A stretch of 64,000 bases of DNA from Serratia liquefaciens (GTDB lineage: Bacteria; Pseudomonadota; Gammaproteobacteria; Enterobacterales; Enterobacteriaceae): contig NZ_CP088930.1 of the NCBI RefSeq assembly GCF_027594825.1, positions 3,533,019 through 3,597,018 on the forward strand, read 5' to 3'. The notes under the pieces are model-generated. The model was not told the DNA's origin and did no database searches. It worked only from the letters and a program-made list of their open reading frames with translations. The position numbers and the translations under genes are program-made. Numbering within the stretch: position 1 is the stretch's first letter; each line of letters begins with the position of its first letter. Below, in pieces: positions 24,190 to 34,801 of this stretch.

Positions 24190-25752
24190 ATGAAACCTGA
24201 AGACTTTCGTGCTGACAACAAACGCCCGTTCACCGGTGCTGAATACCTGAAAAGTTTGCAGGACGGCCGTGAAATTTATATCTACGGCGAACGAGTGAAA
24301 GATGTCACCACCCACCCGGCATTCCGCAATGCGGCGGCTTCGGTCGGCCAACTGTACGACTCGCTGCACGATCCGGTCAGCCAGGATCGCCTGTGCTGGA
24401 ACACCGATACCGGCAACGGCGGTTACACTCACAAGTTCTTCCGCTACGCCCGCAGCCCGCAAGAGATGCGCCAGCAGCGTGATGCCATCGCCGACTGGTC
24501 ACGCCAGAGCTACGGTTGGATGGGGCGCACCCCGGACTACAAGGCGGCCTTCGGTTGCGCGCTGGGGGCTTATCCCGAGTTTTATGGTCAGTTCGCTGAT
24601 AACGCGCGCCACTGGTACAAACGCATTCAGGAAACCGGCCTGTACTTTAACCACGCTATCGTTAACCCACCGATTGATCGCCACAAACCAGTCAACGAAG
24701 TGAAAGACGTTTACATTCAGGTGGAGAAAGAGACCGACGCGGGCATCATCGTCAGCGGGGCCAAGGTGGTGGCGACCAACTCGGCGCTGACCCACTATAA
24801 CTTTATCGGTTTCGGTTCTGCCCAGGTGATGGGGGATAACCCGGACTTCGCGCTGATGTTTGTGGCGCCGATGGATGCCGAAGGGGTGAAGCTGATTTCT
24901 CGCGCCTCCTATGAACTGGTGGCCGGCGCAACGGGATCTCCGTTCGATTATCCGCTTTCGAGCCGTTTCGATGAGAACGATGCGATCCTGATTATGGATC
25001 ATGTGCTGATCCCATGGGAAAACGTGTTGATCTACCGCGATTTCGATCGTTGTCGCCGCTGGAGCACCCAAGGGGGATTCGCTCGTCTGTTCCCGCTGCA
25101 GGCCTGTGTGCGCCTGGCGGTGAAGATGGACTTTATCACCGCGCTGCTGCAAAAAAGCCTGTCCTGTACCGGCGTGCTGGAGTTCCGTGGCGTACAGGCC
25201 GATCTTGGCGAAGTGGTGGCCTGGCGCAATATGTTCTGGTCACTGAGCGATGCGATGTGCGCCGAGGCCACCCAATGGGAAAACGGCGCTTATCTGCCGG
25301 ATTCCACCGCGATGCAAACTTACCGCGTGATGGCACCAATGGCCTACACCAAGGTGAAGCACATTATCGAAAAGAACGTCACCAGCGGTTTGATTTATCT
25401 GCCGTCCAGCGTGCGCGACATGAATAACCCGGAGATCGATAAATACCTTTCTCGTTACGTGCGCGGATCCGACGGTATGGATCACGTTGAACGCATCAAG
25501 ATCCTCAAGCTGATGTGGGATGCGATCGGCAGCGAATTCGGCGGTCGCCACGAGCTGTATGAGATCAACTACGCCGGCAGCCAGGATGAGATCCGCCTAC
25601 AGTGTCTGCGCAACGCACAGGGATCCGGCGCCATGAACCAGATGATGGAGATGGTCGACAAATGCCTGTCCGACTACGACCAGCACGGTTGGAAAGTGCC
25701 GCATCTGCATAATAATGGTGATATTAATCAGCTGGATAACTTGCTCAAGTGA
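24190..25752 (+). CDS. hpaB: HpaB, 4-hydroxyphenylacetate 3-monooxygenase, oxygenase component
   Basis: The 520-residue protein is the FADH2-using large component that hydroxylates 4-hydroxyphenylacetate to homoprotocatechuate, the entry step of the pathway. N-terminal MKPEDFRADNKRPFTG, middle GNPDFALMFV-like NPDFALMFVAPMDAEG and DHVLIPWENVLIYRD are family segments, and the length equals that of E. coli HpaB. The ATG follows GAGGAAG. hpaC starts 17 bp after the stop. Confidence 0.95.
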   Translation: MKPEDFRADNKRPFTGAEYLKSLQDGREIYIYGERVKDVTTHPAFRNAAASVGQLYDSLHDPVSQDRLCWNTDTGNGGYTHKFFRYARSPQEMRQQRDAIADWSRQSYGWMGRTPDYKAAFGCALGAYPEFYGQFADNARHWYKRIQETGLYFNHAIVNPPIDRHKPVNEVKDVYIQVEKETDAGIIVSGAKVVATNSALTHYNFIGFGSAQVMGDNPDFALMFVAPMDAEGVKLISRASYELVAGATGSPFDYPLSSRFDENDAILIMDHVLIPWENVLIYRDFDRCRRWSTQGGFARLFPLQACVRLAVKMDFITALLQKSLSCTGVLEFRGVQADLGEVVAWRNMFWSLSDAMCAEATQWENGAYLPDSTAMQTYRVMAPMAYTKVKHIIEKNVTSGLIYLPSSVRDMNNPEIDKYLSRYVRGSDGMDHVERIKILKLMWDAIGSEFGGRHELYEINYAGSQDEIRLQCLRNAQGSGAMNQMMEMVDKCLSDYDQHGWKVPHLHNNGDINQLDNLLK

Positions 25753-25769
25753 TCCTGAAGGAGGGGTGT

Positions 25770-26285
25770 ATGTCTCAGGAAAATGAACACCGTTTGCTGT
25801 TTCGCGACGCGATGGCCAGCTTGTCCGCCGCGGTGAATATCGTCACCACCGACGGCCCTGCGGGGCGCTGCGGCATTACCGCCACCGCCGTGTGCTCGGT
25901 GACCGATACGCCGCCGACGCTGCTGGTCTGCATTAACCGCAACAGTGCGATGAACCCGGTTTTCCAGGCGAATCAGCGCCTGTGCGTCAACGTGTTGAAC
26001 CATGAGCAGGAGCTGATGGCACGCCACTTTGCCGGGATGACCGAACTCAGCATGGAGGAGCGTTTCCGTTTGGAGGAATGGCAGAACGGCGCGCTGGATC
26101 AACCGGTGCTGCGTAACACGTTGGCCAGTCTGGAAGGGGAGATCGAGCAGATCCAAAGCATTGGCACCCATCAGGTTTATCTGGTGCAAATTCGCCAGAT
26201 CCGTGTGAGTGCGGGCGGTAACGGTCTGATCTACTTCAAACGCAACTTCCATCCGGTGATGCACAAGATGGCGGCGTTAGTCTGA
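25770..26285 (+). CDS. hpaC: HpaC, flavin reductase component
   Basis: The 171-residue flavin reductase supplies reduced FAD to HpaB using NADH. It has the FMN-binding split-barrel pattern: ASLSAAVNIVTTDG, GITATAVCSVTDTPPTLLVC and FCVNVLNHEQ-like LCVNVLNHEQELMARHFAG. The ATG at 25770 follows AAGGAGG. It ends the hpa cluster; a strong hairpin follows. Confidence 0.94.
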   Translation: MSQENEHRLLFRDAMASLSAAVNIVTTDGPAGRCGITATAVCSVTDTPPTLLVCINRNSAMNPVFQANQRLCVNVLNHEQELMARHFAGMTELSMEERFRLEEWQNGALDQPVLRNTLASLEGEIEQIQSIGTHQVYLVQIRQIRVSAGGNGLIYFKRNFHPVMHKMAALV

Positions 26286-26291
26286 AAATGG

Positions 26292-26314
26292 CGGGGCGCA
26301 CGGGCTGCGCCCCG
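26292..26314. terminator. hairpin between convergent hpaC and ampH
   Basis: CGGGGCGCA and TGCGCCCCG form a perfect 9-bp stem with loop CGGGC. The same stem recurs at 60626-60646. It probably ends or protects both converging transcripts. Confidence 0.6.
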
Positions 26315-26322
26315 TTACGGCA

Positions 26323-27465
26323 TTAGCTTTTGTTGGTCGCCAAATCACTCACCAGCCGGTTCACCGGATCGCTCATGTTGGTGAATTTACTCAGTTCCGA
26401 GCGGGTTACCACCACAAATACCCCAACGTTTTTCTGCGGGATCATCGCCATATAGGTAATAAAGCCGCCGCCACCGCCGGTTTTCTGAATAATCCCCGGC
26501 AGTTCACCGTTCGGCGCCATATACACCCAGCCCAATCCCAGGGCGCTGGCTTCACCCGGCACATCCATCCCTTTGAGCGAAACCAGATCGTTACGCTGGA
26601 AGTACATGGTCTGCTCGCTGGCTGCGGTTGATTTGCGTGAGCCGGAGACGTTGGAGGTGAGGAACTGTTGCATCCAGCGTTGCATATCGCGTGGGGTGGA
26701 GTAGACGCCGCCGCTGCCGGCTGCGGCCGTGGTATCGCGGCAGGCGCTAGGGCCGGCTGCGGCGACCATCAGCCGTGAGCACTGCTCGGCACTGGGGGTC
26801 AGGGTGGTGTCGACCATGCCGAGCGGCGCGGTGATTTTTTCTTTCAGGAGGGCGCTGTAAGGTTTGCCTGCCGCCCGTGACAGCGCATCCGCCAGCAGGT
26901 CATACGCCAGGTTGGAGTAAGAGGCGCGTACGCCCGGCGGAACCGTCACGTTGGCGTGCTCCAGCCACTGCCAGCGCTGCGCTTTGGTCGGCCAGGTGAA
27001 CACCGGCGTTTTTGGCGGTTTCTTGCCCGGTTGCTCACGCGGCAGGGCGCTGGTGTGGGTGGCCAGGTTCAGCAAGGTGATCGGCTGGCGAGCGTTATAA
27101 GCCGGTACGTAGGCACCCGACGGGGCGTATTTGCGCAGCGGATCGTTGAGCTTGACCCGGCCTTCCGCCGCCATTTTGACCATCACTTCGCTGGTCATCA
27201 GCTTGGTGATCGAGGCGATGCGGATCAGGGAATCCGGGCGCGGGCGCAGGTTGTTGCCGGGTTTGGTGTCGCCAAAACTGCGGTTAACCACCTGATTGCC
27301 GTCGATCACCACCAGCGCCATGCCGGTGGCGCCGCTGTTGTAGAATATGTGCTCGGCATATTGGTCGACGATTTGCGAAGCCAGCTGCGGGGCGGCGGCC
27401 TGCGCGGCCAGCGGAGCGGCACACAGGCTCAGCGCCAGCAATGAAGCGGAGAAAGAGTTCTTCAA
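26323..27465 (-). CDS. ampH: AmpH, penicillin-binding D-alanyl-D-alanine carboxypeptidase/endopeptidase
   Basis: The 380-residue protein begins with a signal peptide ending near AAQAA (about residue 24), so it is periplasmic. It is a class C beta-lactamase-fold enzyme with SITK (S85-K88), YSN (183-185) and KTG (328-330). Large stretches such as HTSALPREQPG and ITYMAMIPQKN match E. coli AmpH, which trims peptidoglycan peptides. It is converging with hpaC and separate from the catabolic clusters. Confidence 0.93.
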   Translation of the reverse strand: MKNSFSASLLALSLCAAPLAAQAAAPQLASQIVDQYAEHIFYNSGATGMALVVIDGNQVVNRSFGDTKPGNNLRPRPDSLIRIASITKLMTSEVMVKMAAEGRVKLNDPLRKYAPSGAYVPAYNARQPITLLNLATHTSALPREQPGKKPPKTPVFTWPTKAQRWQWLEHANVTVPPGVRASYSNLAYDLLADALSRAAGKPYSALLKEKITAPLGMVDTTLTPSAEQCSRLMVAAAGPSACRDTTAAAGSGGVYSTPRDMQRWMQQFLTSNVSGSRKSTAASEQTMYFQRNDLVSLKGMDVPGEASALGLGWVYMAPNGELPGIIQKTGGGGGFITYMAMIPQKNVGVFVVVTRSELSKFTNMSDPVNRLVSDLATNKS

Positions 27466-27565
27466 CGGTCGTTATCCATTTTAAAAGGCAGCAGGGAAAG
27501 GGCCGGGGACGGCTTAATCTGCTGTCAGTGTAATGTGCCTGAGCCTTGGCTGCATGTGGAAAAAA

Positions 27566-27594
27566 GGCGGTTTGAGAAAAAATTTCCCACCGCC
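27566..27594 (-). terminator. rho-independent terminator of the GntR-type gene
   Basis: On the minus strand GGCGGT and ACCGCC enclose an A/T-rich loop and are followed by six T (27565-27560). It lies 20 bp past the regulator stop. Confidence 0.7.
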
Positions 27595-27613
27595 CTGATG
27601 CCGGTCAATCGTC

Positions 27614-28372
27614 CTACTGCGCGCGGGCGAAAATGGCGATCACTTCGTCCAGATGCGCTTTCATCGCCTTGCGTGCGCCACGCACGTCACGCGCCTCGAT
27701 AGCGGCCAGAATTTCCCGGTGTTCCTGTTCGGAACGGTGCGGCATATCATCCGGCGTGTAGTGACGCTGAAGTACGCGGAACATGCTGCCGTAGCGGTGG
27801 CCGAGCAGGTGGCCGATGATAAAGGCGTAAGCCGGGTTGCCGCTGGCCTGTGCGATGCGGATATGGAACAACCGATCGCCGGGATGGGTGGCCGATCCTG
27901 CGCGGTTATCACGGCAGTTTTGCTCGTAGGCCTCGCGGATACCCGCCAGTTCCTGATCGGTGGCGTGGCGCGCCGCCAGTGCTGCGGTTTCGGGTTCGAT
28001 CAACAGGCGGGTTTGCAGCAGTGAGAACGGCGGCAGCTCGGCGTTAAAATCCAGCTCGATATTCAATTCATCATCGATTTCTGCCCACTGATCCCGGCCG
28101 GCCTGGGCCATCACCGGCTCTTGCGATGTCATCACCGGCGTTTGCGCCCGGACGATCACCCCGTTGCCGACTTTGACATCCACCAGGCCAATCACTTCCA
28201 GCGCGATCAGCGCCTCTCGAACGGAGGCCCGGCTAACCTGTAACTGCTGGGCCAGATCGCGTTCGGAGGGCAGGCGGCTGCCGGGAGGAAATTCATTGTT
28301 ATCGATGAGCCGTTTCAATTGGTCGGCTATCTGTCTGTAAATACGAGGATTTTCCAGTCGGGTAATCGGCAT
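27614..28372 (-). CDS. GntR-family (FCD) regulator of the L-fucose genes
   Basis: The 252-residue protein has a GntR winged helix at about 8-75 (SRLPSERDLAQQLQVSRASVREAL) and an FCD ligand domain at about 110-245, with histidines that usually bind a metal. It is divergent from the fucose oxidation operon at 28608 and close to its two FadR-like operators, so it is the likely repressor, induced by a sugar acid of the pathway. Ligand identity is inferred. Confidence 0.87.
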   Translation of the reverse strand: MPITRLENPRIYRQIADQLKRLIDNNEFPPGSRLPSERDLAQQLQVSRASVREALIALEVIGLVDVKVGNGVIVRAQTPVMTSQEPVMAQAGRDQWAEIDDELNIELDFNAELPPFSLLQTRLLIEPETAALAARHATDQELAGIREAYEQNCRDNRAGSATHPGDRLFHIRIAQASGNPAYAFIIGHLLGHRYGSMFRVLQRHYTPDDMPHRSEQEHREILAAIEARDVRGARKAMKAHLDEVIAIFARAQ

Positions 28373-28430
28373 TTTTTACCTTGGCCTTTTCCGTGTTAAG
28401 TGATTCAGCGCACAGTTATTAGTCAAACCG

Positions 28431-28451
28431 CTTGAGTAATCGTTATTCAAG
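28431..28451. promoter_or_regulatory. imperfect dyad near the GntR-type gene
   Basis: CTTGAGTAA-TCG-TTATTCAAG has 8 of 9 arm positions paired. It lies about 60 bp upstream of the regulator start and could serve its promoter. No known factor assigned. Confidence 0.35.
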
Positions 28452-28540
28452 TGTAAAAAATTGGTTAATCAAAAAGCTGTTCCAAGTGTATCTCATAACA
28501 TTCTCACCAAACCATAACGCGTAAAGCGTCTTTTGTCATG

Positions 28541-28580
28541 TTAAAGGCCTGACCTTTAATTGCCCTAAGTGGCCTGACCA
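28541..28580. promoter_or_regulatory. two tandem GntR/FCD-type operators
   Basis: AGGCCTGACCT (28545-28555), inside the perfect dyad TTAAAGG-CCTGA-CCTTTAA, and TGGCCTGACCA (28570-28580) are centred 25 bp apart. Both match the FadR-type consensus TGGTCNGACCA closely. They end 28 bp before the first fucose gene, a place where bound repressor would block transcription. Confidence 0.6.
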
Positions 28581-28607
28581 TTAGACCTTTGAGCCAAGGG
28601 AGCGAAA

Positions 28608-29348
28608 ATGAATTTAACCGGAAAACGCGTGCTGATCACCGCCGCCGGCCAGGGGATTGGCTTCAGTACCGCCAAACTTTTTGCTGAGGCAGGCGCGCAG
28701 GTCATTGCCACCGACATCAACACCGAGCAACTGCAGGGTTTGCCCGGCATCGTGCCAATGACGCTTAACGTCACCGATGCCGCGGCGATTGCGGCAGCGG
28801 CGGAAAGCCTTGGCCCGATCGACGTGTTGTTCAACTGTGCCGGCGTGGTGCACAGCGGATCGATCCTGGAGTGCAGCGAGGATCAGTGGGCATTTGCGCT
28901 GGATCTGAATGTGACCGCAATGTTCCGCATGATCCGCGCCTTTCTGCCCGGCATGCTGGCGCGAAAAAACGGGTCGATTATCAACATGTCCTCGGTGGCT
29001 TCCAGCGTGAAAGGGGTGCCGAACCGCTTTGCTTACAGCGCCACCAAGGCGGCGGTGATAGGCCTGACACGTTCGGTGGCGGCGGATTACGTCACTCAGG
29101 GTATCCGTTGCAACGCCATTTGCCCCGGTACGGTGGAGTCGCCTTCGCTGCGGCAGCGCATCGCCGAGCAGGCGCGCGAACAGGAACGCAGCGAAGAAGA
29201 GGTGTACCAGGCGTTTGTGGCTCGTCAACCGATTGGCCGTATCGGCACCACCGGCGAGATCGCCCAATTGGCGCTGTATCTGGCCTCCGATGCCAGCTCC
29301 TACACCACAGGGACGGTACAGATTATCGACGGCGGCTGGAGCAACTGA
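28608..29348 (+). CDS. SDR, likely 2-keto-3-deoxy-L-fuconate 4-dehydrogenase
   Basis: The 246-residue classical SDR has TAAGQGIG near residues 11-18, NCAGV near 76 and a YSATK active site. Together with the following FAA-hydrolase, fuconate dehydratase and fucose dehydrogenase genes it fits the dehydrogenase that oxidises 2-keto-3-deoxy-L-fuconate in the Xanthomonas campestris pathway. The ATG follows GGGAG. Assignment depends on context; the SDR fold itself is certain. Confidence 0.82.
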   Translation: MNLTGKRVLITAAGQGIGFSTAKLFAEAGAQVIATDINTEQLQGLPGIVPMTLNVTDAAAIAAAAESLGPIDVLFNCAGVVHSGSILECSEDQWAFALDLNVTAMFRMIRAFLPGMLARKNGSIINMSSVASSVKGVPNRFAYSATKAAVIGLTRSVAADYVTQGIRCNAICPGTVESPSLRQRIAEQAREQERSEEEVYQAFVARQPIGRIGTTGEIAQLALYLASDASSYTTGTVQIIDGGWSN

Positions 29349-29401
29349 GACCAGACGCTTTGGGCCGCTATGCCCAACCCATTTTTCACAGCGAGGACAT
29401 C

Positions 29402-30247
29402 ATGAAACTTTTACGTTATGGCGCGCCGGGACAGGAACGCCCAGGAATATTGGATCCGCAGGGGCAAATCCGCGACCTGTCGCAGCATATTGCCGACCTG
29501 AGCGGTGAAGCCTTGCTGCCGGCGGCCTTGGACAAACTGCGTGCGCTGGACATCAACCAACTGCCGCGGGTGGAAGGACAACCGCGACTGGGGCCGTGCG
29601 TGGGCCACATCGGCAAATTTATCTGCATTGGCCTCAATTATGCCGACCATGCGGCGGAAACCGGCGCGGCAATCCCCTCCGAGCCGGTGGTGTTCAACAA
29701 ATGGACCAGCGCGGTGGTCGGGCCGAACGATGAGGTGCAAATCCCGCGTGACTCGCTCAAAACGGACTGGGAAGTAGAGCTGGGCGTGATTATTGGCCTG
29801 GGCGGAAGTTACATCAGCGAGCAGGATGCGATGCGCCACGTCGCCGGTTACTGCGTGATTAACGACGTCTCGGAGCGTGAATTCCAGATTGAACGCGGCG
29901 GTACCTGGGACAAAGGCAAAGGCTGTGACACCTTCGGCCCCACCGGCCCCTGGCTGGTAACCGCCGACGAAATTGCCGATCCCCATAGCCTGAACCTGTG
30001 GCTGGAGGTGGACGGCAAGCGTTATCAGGACGGCAACACCAGCACCATGATCTTCCGCATTCCGCAAATTATCAGTTACCTGAGCCGTTTTATGAGCCTG
30101 CAACCGGGCGATGTGATCTCGACCGGTACGCCGCCGGGCGTCGGCATGGGGCAGAAACCAACGCCTCTTTACCTGAAAGCCGGACAGACGATGCGGCTGG
30201 GTATCGAGGGATTGGGTGAACAGCGTCAAACAACCGTACAGGCCTGA
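29402..30247 (+). CDS. FAA-hydrolase family protein, likely 2,4-diketo-3-deoxy-L-fuconate hydrolase
   Basis: The 281-residue protein has the fumarylacetoacetase fold: FICIGLNYADHAAETG, the metal-site segment DWEVELGVIIG, FGPTGPWLVT and SLQPGDVISTGTPPGVG. In the non-phosphorylating fucose pathway this enzyme splits the diketo acid to pyruvate and lactate. I chose the ATG at 29402 after GAGGA, which fits the family start MKLLRYG. It lies 53 bp after the SDR gene. Confidence 0.85.
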   Translation: MKLLRYGAPGQERPGILDPQGQIRDLSQHIADLSGEALLPAALDKLRALDINQLPRVEGQPRLGPCVGHIGKFICIGLNYADHAAETGAAIPSEPVVFNKWTSAVVGPNDEVQIPRDSLKTDWEVELGVIIGLGGSYISEQDAMRHVAGYCVINDVSEREFQIERGGTWDKGKGCDTFGPTGPWLVTADEIADPHSLNLWLEVDGKRYQDGNTSTMIFRIPQIISYLSRFMSLQPGDVISTGTPPGVGMGQKPTPLYLKAGQTMRLGIEGLGEQRQTTVQA

Positions 30248-30261
30248 TGGGGAGCATTGCC

Positions 30262-31539
30262 ATGACAACGATTACCGCACTGCGGGTGGAAGATATTCGC
30301 TTCCCGACTTCACTGGCGCTGGACGGATCCGATGCGATGAATCCGGATCCCGACTACTCCGCCGCTTATGTGATCCTGGAAACCGATCGCGCCGATCTGA
30401 GCGGCCATGGGCTGACTTTTACCATTGGCCGTGGCAATGAGATCTGCTGCGCGGCGATCCGTGCGCTGGAGCATCAGATCGTCGGCGTCACTCTGGAAGA
30501 GATCGCCGCCGATATGGGAGCCTTTTGGCGCCGTTTTACCAGCGACAGCCAGCTGCGTTGGATCGGGCCGGACAAGGGGGCGATCCACCTGGCGACCGGG
30601 GCGGTGATCAACGCGGTTTGGGATCTGTGGGCCAAAGCTGAGGGTAAGCCGGTGTGGCGGCTGGTGGCGGAGATGACGCCAGAGGAACTGGTGCGCTGCA
30701 TCGATTTTCGCTACATCACCGACTGCATTACGCCGCAGGAGGCGCTCACGCTGCTCAAACAGCGGGCGCAGGGCAAAGAGCAGCGTCTGGAACGGCTGCT
30801 GCAGGAAGGCTACCCCTGTTACACCACCTCCGCCGGGTGGCTGGGCTACCCGGATGACAAATTGCGTCGATTGTGTCAGGAAGCGGTCGATGCCGGTTTC
30901 TCCTACCTGAAGCTGAAGGTGGGGCGCGATCTGGAAGACGATATCCGCCGCGTGCGCATTGCCCGCGAGGTCATTGGCCCCGATCGTCAACTGATGATCG
31001 ACGCCAACCAGGTCTGGGAGGTCAACGATGCCATCCCGTGGGTGAAGCATCTGGCGTTCGCCAAGCCCTGGTTTATCGAAGAGCCCACCAGCCCGGATGA
31101 TGTCGAAGGGCATCGCCGCATTCGCGAGGGGGTTCATCCGGTCAAGGTCGCCACCGGCGAGATGTGCCAAAACCGCATTATGTTCAAGCAGTTCATCATG
31201 CGCGAAGCGATTGACGTGGTGCAGATCGACGCCTGTCGCCTGGGGGGCGTCAATGAAGTGCTGGCGGTGATGCTGATGGCCGCCAAATACAACCTGCCGG
31301 TGTGCCCGCATGCCGGAGGCGTGGGGCTGTGTGAATACGTTCAGCATCTGTCGATGATCGACTACCTGTGCATTGCCGGTACCCACGAAGGACGGGTGAT
31401 CGAATACGTCGATCACTTGCATGAACACTTTGTTCACCCTTGCGACGTCAAGGGGGCGGCCTATATGCCGCCGCGCCATCCCGGTTATTCGATCGAGATG
31501 CATGCGTCGTCGCTTGAACAGTATCGGTTCCGCGGTTGA
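30262..31539 (+). CDS. L-fuconate dehydratase (enolase superfamily)
   Basis: The 425-residue protein has the full mandelate-racemase-group active site: K217 and K219 (LKLKVG), metal ligands D247 (MIDANQ), E273 (FIEEP) and E300 (ATGE), and H350 (CPHAGG). These are one residue below those of Xanthomonas fuconate dehydratase. It dehydrates L-fuconate to 2-keto-3-deoxy-L-fuconate. The ATG at 30262 follows GGGGAG. The next gene begins 14 bp after the stop. Confidence 0.92.
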   Translation: MTTITALRVEDIRFPTSLALDGSDAMNPDPDYSAAYVILETDRADLSGHGLTFTIGRGNEICCAAIRALEHQIVGVTLEEIAADMGAFWRRFTSDSQLRWIGPDKGAIHLATGAVINAVWDLWAKAEGKPVWRLVAEMTPEELVRCIDFRYITDCITPQEALTLLKQRAQGKEQRLERLLQEGYPCYTTSAGWLGYPDDKLRRLCQEAVDAGFSYLKLKVGRDLEDDIRRVRIAREVIGPDRQLMIDANQVWEVNDAIPWVKHLAFAKPWFIEEPTSPDDVEGHRRIREGVHPVKVATGEMCQNRIMFKQFIMREAIDVVQIDACRLGGVNEVLAVMLMAAKYNLPVCPHAGGVGLCEYVQHLSMIDYLCIAGTHEGRVIEYVDHLHEHFVHPCDVKGAAYMPPRHPGYSIEMHASSLEQYRFRG

Positions 31540-31553
31540 ACGGGAAACAGGCC

Positions 31554-33527
<1,974 letters not shown>

Positions 33528-33554
33528 CATCGCTACTCTACCGAGGATATATCA

Positions 33555-34784
33555 ATGCTTGCTGAAAAAAGTGCGGCCCCGCCACAGCTGGGCGTCAAGT
33601 CAACCGCCAACCTGCGCTGGGCTTTTATTCTGGTCACCAGCCTGTTCTTTATGTGGGGGCTGTCGTATGGCTTGTTGGACGTATTAAACAAACACTTCCA
33701 GGAGACATTGCACGTTACCAAAGCGCAGTCGGGATTGTTGCAGGCAGCGTATTTCGGCGCCTACTTCCTGGTGGCGCTGCCCGCCGGCTATTTTATGGAT
33801 AAGAAAGGGTACAAGGCCGGTATTTTGGTCGGGCTGTGCCTGTATGCGCTGGGGGCCTTGCTGTTTGTGCCGGCGGCATCCGCCAACAGCTTCGCCATGT
33901 TCCTGTTCGCGCTGTTTGTCATTGCCTGCGGATTGGGCTGTCTGGAAACGGCGGCCAACCCTTATGCCACGGTATTGGGCGACGCTAAAGGGGCTGAACG
34001 GCGGCTGAACCTTTCCCAGTCGTTTAACGGTCTGGGGCAGTTTATCGGCCCGATGATCGGCGGCACGCTGTTTTTCTCTGCCACCCAAGGGGCGAGCAGC
34101 GGTGACCAGAGCGCGGTGAAGATGACCTATGTGGCGATCGCCGTGCTGGTGCTGCTGATTGCCTTTTTGTTTGGCCGCACCCGGCTGCCGGATATTCGTG
34201 AGGAAGAGCAACCGGAACACGGCGAAATCGCGCAGGGGCTGTGGCAGCACCGGCACTTTGTCAGCGGGGTGATTACCCAGTTCTTCTATGTAGCAGCGCA
34301 GGTTGGCGTCGGTGCGTTCTTTATCAACTACGCCACCGAACACTGGAACGAAGTGTCCAACCAAAGTGCGTCCTACCTGCTTTCTATCGCCATGATTTGC
34401 TTTATGGTCGGGCGCTTCTTCAGCACCTGGCTGATGGGCAGGGTCAAGCCGGCCACATTGCTGATGATCTACTCGCTGATTAACATTGCGCTGTGCGGCG
34501 TAGTGATGCTCAGCCTGGATGGCGTCTCGGTGGTGGCATTGATCGCGGTGTTCTTCTTTATGTCGATCATGTTCCCGACCATTTTCGCCCTGGGGGTGAA
34601 AAACATGGGCAAACACACCAAGCGCGCCAGCTCCTTTATGATCATGGCGATCGTCGGGGGGGCCATCATGCCTTACTTTATGGGTGCGCTGGCGGACAGA
34701 TACAGCACGGCGCTGTCGTATGTGCTGCCGCTGTTGTGCTTCGGCGTGGTGTTTGTGTACGGCCTGCAGCAGCGCCGTCGCTAA
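33555..34784 (+). CDS. fucP: FucP, L-fucose:H+ symporter
   Basis: The 409-residue MFS protein has about 12 membrane segments and the FucP residues for proton and sugar handling: the D in SYGLLDVLNKHF and the E in GCLETAANPYA (D46 and E135 in E. coli). It brings L-fucose into the cell for the pathway encoded upstream. It is the last gene of the fucose operon, convergent with the diguanylate cyclase gene only 17 bp away. Confidence 0.92.
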   Translation: MLAEKSAAPPQLGVKSTANLRWAFILVTSLFFMWGLSYGLLDVLNKHFQETLHVTKAQSGLLQAAYFGAYFLVALPAGYFMDKKGYKAGILVGLCLYALGALLFVPAASANSFAMFLFALFVIACGLGCLETAANPYATVLGDAKGAERRLNLSQSFNGLGQFIGPMIGGTLFFSATQGASSGDQSAVKMTYVAIAVLVLLIAFLFGRTRLPDIREEEQPEHGEIAQGLWQHRHFVSGVITQFFYVAAQVGVGAFFINYATEHWNEVSNQSASYLLSIAMICFMVGRFFSTWLMGRVKPATLLMIYSLINIALCGVVMLSLDGVSVVALIAVFFFMSIMFPTIFALGVKNMGKHTKRASSFMIMAIVGGAIMPYFMGALADRYSTALSYVLPLLCFGVVFVYGLQQRRR

Positions 34785-34801
34785 GCCCCCGGCCCGTCGG
34801 C

